64,000 nucleotides of DNA from CAWBXL01 sp963837365 (GTDB lineage: Bacteria; Acidobacteriota; Terriglobia; Terriglobales; Acidobacteriaceae): contig CAWIMW010000001.1 of assembly GCA_963837365.1 (NCBI GenBank), positions 1,116,001-1,180,000 of the forward strand. Reading direction: 5' to 3'. The translations under genes and the position numbers were made by a program. The notes under the pieces are model-generated. The model was not told the origin of the DNA. It saw only the letters and a program-made list of their open reading frames with translations, and did no database searches. Shown one piece after another: positions 62,342 through 64,000 of this stretch; the first letter of the stretch is position 1, and every line of letters starts with the position of its first letter.

Positions 62342-63144
62342 TGAATTCATTCCAGGGCAAAGCATTGTCGTGGGAACTGAAGGCGGGTGTGATCGAGCTT
62401 GCCCTTCATCGCGAACCCTGCAATGAGATGGGTTCACTGGGGCTGGAGGAGATGGAGAAATTCGTCGAAGCCCTAGGAAGCTTGTGTCATCAAGCACATG
62501 CTCTCATTCTATTCAGTGCCTTGAAATGCGGATTCTGCGCAGGAGCGGACCTAAGGGAGCTCTATCAGCGTTCTCAGGAAATGGAGAAAAGTGAGGCGAT
62601 CAAGGGTGTCCGCCATTTCCTGGAACGTACCCACCGGGTAATGAATGCGCTTGATGTCGCCCCGTTGACCACGATTGCGGCAGTCCATGGAGTTTGTTTT
62701 GGCGGCGGCTTCGAATTAGCCCTGGTTTGCGATCTGATCATTGCCGACAAGATGGCCCGCTTCTGTTTCCCCGAGTTGCGCCTGGGACTGGTCCCCGGAT
62801 TCGGCGGAATCCCCCGCCTGAAACGGGACTTAGGCAATGGGGTGGTTCGCGATCTCTTGTTGACCGGAAGAAGCTTCAATGCCACCAAAGCCCAGCAGGT
62901 GGGATTGGTCAGCCAGATGGTGGGTGAAGGGGAAGCCTTGCGCGTGGCCCGTGCCACCGCTACGCAGCTGGGGAAATTCGATCGCGCGACCGCAACCGCA
63001 GCTAAGAGATTCATCAAGCCGATTCCGTATGAAGAATTGAAAAAAGAGATCGATATTTTCTGCGAACTGTTCGCGCGACCGGCAGTTGAAGCGGGATTGC
63101 GTAAGTTTGTGGAGAGCACAGACGCGCAACCCTACTTACCCTGA
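62341..63144 (+). CDS. Enoyl-CoA hydratase/isomerase (crotonase family)
   Basis: A 267-residue crotonase-fold enzyme. Oxyanion-hole residues lie in ALKCGFCAGADLRELY and in GVCFGGGFELALVCDLIIAD, whose Glu, with the Glu of CFPELRLGLVPGFGG, matches the catalytic pair of enoyl-CoA hydratases. It may hydrate or isomerise an enoyl thioester in the pathway. It is coupled to the ligase upstream and 31 bp before the ACP gene. Confidence 0.92.
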   Translation: MNSFQGKALSWELKAGVIELALHREPCNEMGSLGLEEMEKFVEALGSLCHQAHALILFSALKCGFCAGADLRELYQRSQEMEKSEAIKGVRHFLERTHRVMNALDVAPLTTIAAVHGVCFGGGFELALVCDLIIADKMARFCFPELRLGLVPGFGGIPRLKRDLGNGVVRDLLLTGRSFNATKAQQVGLVSQMVGEGEALRVARATATQLGKFDRATATAAKRFIKPIPYEELKKEIDIFCELFARPAVEAGLRKFVESTDAQPYLP

Positions 63145-63175
63145 AATCCATCTTTTTCGATATAAACTAGGAAAT

Positions 63176-63418
63176 ATGCGCACATCGGACCAGACACTCG
63201 AGGAGATACTGAATCTTGCGGCCTCACACTTCAAAGTGGGCCGCGAGAAATTGACTCCAGACGATGATTTTTTCAAGACCCTCGGGGTCGACAGCTTGCA
63301 AGCGCTCGACTTGCTGACGAAACTCGAACATCATTTTCATGTCGAGCTGCCTGACTATGAGATGCAAGGGGTTTCTGATTTTCGGACCCTGGCCGGCCGG
63401 ATTCAGTCGCGCTTGTAG
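63176..63418 (+). CDS. Acyl carrier protein
   Basis: An 80-residue carrier: LEEILNLAASHFKVGREKLT then DDFFKTLGVDSLQALDLLTK, where the Ser of GVDSLQ is the phosphopantetheine site, and a C-terminal helix DFRTLAGRIQSRL. ATG 63176 is preferred; the longer frame from 63086 overlaps the crotonase gene. It is a stand-alone carrier distinct from the housekeeping AcpP, presumably serving the two ligases and the reductases of this cluster. Confidence 0.93.
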   Translation: MRTSDQTLEEILNLAASHFKVGREKLTPDDDFFKTLGVDSLQALDLLTKLEHHFHVELPDYEMQGVSDFRTLAGRIQSRL

Positions 63419-63543
63419 GTTCCGGACGTTTGCATACAGGAATGAAAACCGGGGAGGAAGATATCAGTTGTCAGTTCTCGGTTCGCAGTTTTTAGTTGGT
63501 TTTCTCTGTGACTCTGTGTCTCTGTGGTGAAATAGTTCTTTGA

Positions 63544-64000
63544 ATGTTAGATCTTGACCAATACTCCTGCCTCGGTTCCGCACTGCGCGCCGCATTGGAC
63601 CGTTGGCCGAACGAAACCTGCTTAATTGAAGCCGACCGCGACCGGGAAAAGGTCCGGATGACCTATTCGGACTTCAAGGAAGTGGCCCTGCCCTTTGCCC
63701 GTGCGCTCCAGGACGCGGACTTTAAGCCCGCTGACCGCGCCGCCATCATCATGACCAATCAGTCGAAATGGCTGATTTCGGCGTATGCCGTTTTCTATGG
63801 TGGCGGAGTGCTGGTGCCGCTCGACTACAAGCTGACAGCAGCCGAACATTTGCAGCTCTTAGCGCATAGCAAGGCGCGTTTCCTGATTGTCGAATTTCAC
63901 ATCTGGCGCGCCATCATGCGAACCGATGGCTTCAAAGAACACAAAGTAGAGAAAGTACTGGTGACCGAAGCGCCTCCCAGCTCGGATTTGGGCGGGGCTT
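63544..64000 (+). CDS. Second AMP-forming acyl ligase, N-terminal part
   Basis: From ATG 63544 the frame runs off the window (152 codons seen). It reads MLDLDQYSCLGSALRAALDR then RMTYSDFKEVALPFARALQD, DFKPADRAAIIMTNQSKWLI and GGGVLVPLDYKLTAAEHLQL, the standard N-terminal domain of adenylate-forming ligases. It is on the cluster strand, 125 bp after the ACP. The gap contains a CTCTGTGTCTCTGTGGTGAA stretch, a low-complexity sequence I recall as frequent in acidobacterial intergenic DNA. The active-site motifs lie outside the window. Confidence 0.85.
   Translation, partial: MLDLDQYSCLGSALRAALDRWPNETCLIEADRDREKVRMTYSDFKEVALPFARALQDADFKPADRAAIIMTNQSKWLISAYAVFYGGGVLVPLDYKLTAAEHLQLLAHSKARFLIVEFHIWRAIMRTDGFKEHKVEKVLVTEAPPSSDLGGA

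Noticed and set aside
1..64000. tRNA, rRNA, CRISPR arrays, riboswitches (including TPP before thiE)
   Set aside because: Looked for by eye on both strands; nothing with the required conserved arms or repeats was seen. A covariance-model search would settle this.

Overview
The window looks like a chromosomal segment of an acidobacterium (Acidobacteriota, class Terriglobia, Koribacter-like). This is inferred from gene content, not from a marker gene. The clues are a PadR regulator paired with a large duplicated MacB/FtsX-type orphan permease, a winged-helix/TPR regulator, paired NtrC-type two-component systems, a GC-rich coding background with many GTG starts, and abundant short palindromic intergenic repeats. 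I saw no rRNA, tRNA, CRISPR array or replication origin.

Left part (1-16 kb): the end of a type IV pilus operon (pilP, pilQ) is closed by a strong terminator. It is followed by a broken rhs locus on the minus strand, with core end, variable tip, candidate immunity gene and a displaced orphan core copy. Then comes a housekeeping block on the plus strand: M24 aminopeptidase, accB-accC, thiE, two APC amino-acid permeases, a 2-TM potassium channel overlapping the NAD(P)HX repair enzyme nnr, a PilZ protein and tsaE.

Middle part (16-47 kb): mostly single genes and short operons. They include fabI, an MFS exporter, a GT-C glycosyltransferase, a minus-strand NtrC/histidine-kinase pair, an OmpA-type outer-membrane protein, a DUF4256 protein, and an amino-acid/peptide operon (APC permease, aminotransferase, M61 peptidase). 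A GH51 arabinofuranosidase, a second kinase/NtrC pair with a degenerate receiver protein, a vanadium-haloperoxidase-like gene broken by a frameshift, a GT4 glycosyltransferase, an MBL hydrolase, a wHTH-TPR regulator and mddA follow. Five copies of one ~45 bp palindromic repeat lie between genes here.

Right part (47-64 kb): a PadR/orphan-permease operon with a visible operator-like region, then a REP-associated transposase (RAYT) flanked by two inverted 41 bp REP copies. Next is a second minus-strand rhs locus with a glycine-rich tip read in a shifted frame and a small two-TM immunity candidate. REP-like repeats lie at both ends of this rhs block. The window ends in a tightly packed plus-strand operon: pseudo-HAD/fatty acyl reductase fusion, second acyl-reductase-like SDR, polysaccharide pyruvyl transferase family protein, acyl-activating ligase, crotonase, acyl carrier protein and a second ligase running off the end. 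I read it as an uncharacterised acyl-lipid or lipid-glycan pathway, and it is the best candidate here for an undescribed system.

Frame breaks were found in the haloperoxidase, the OmpA C-terminus and the second rhs tip. Each is consistent with one inserted or lost base, so real mutation and assembly error cannot be told apart from this sequence alone.
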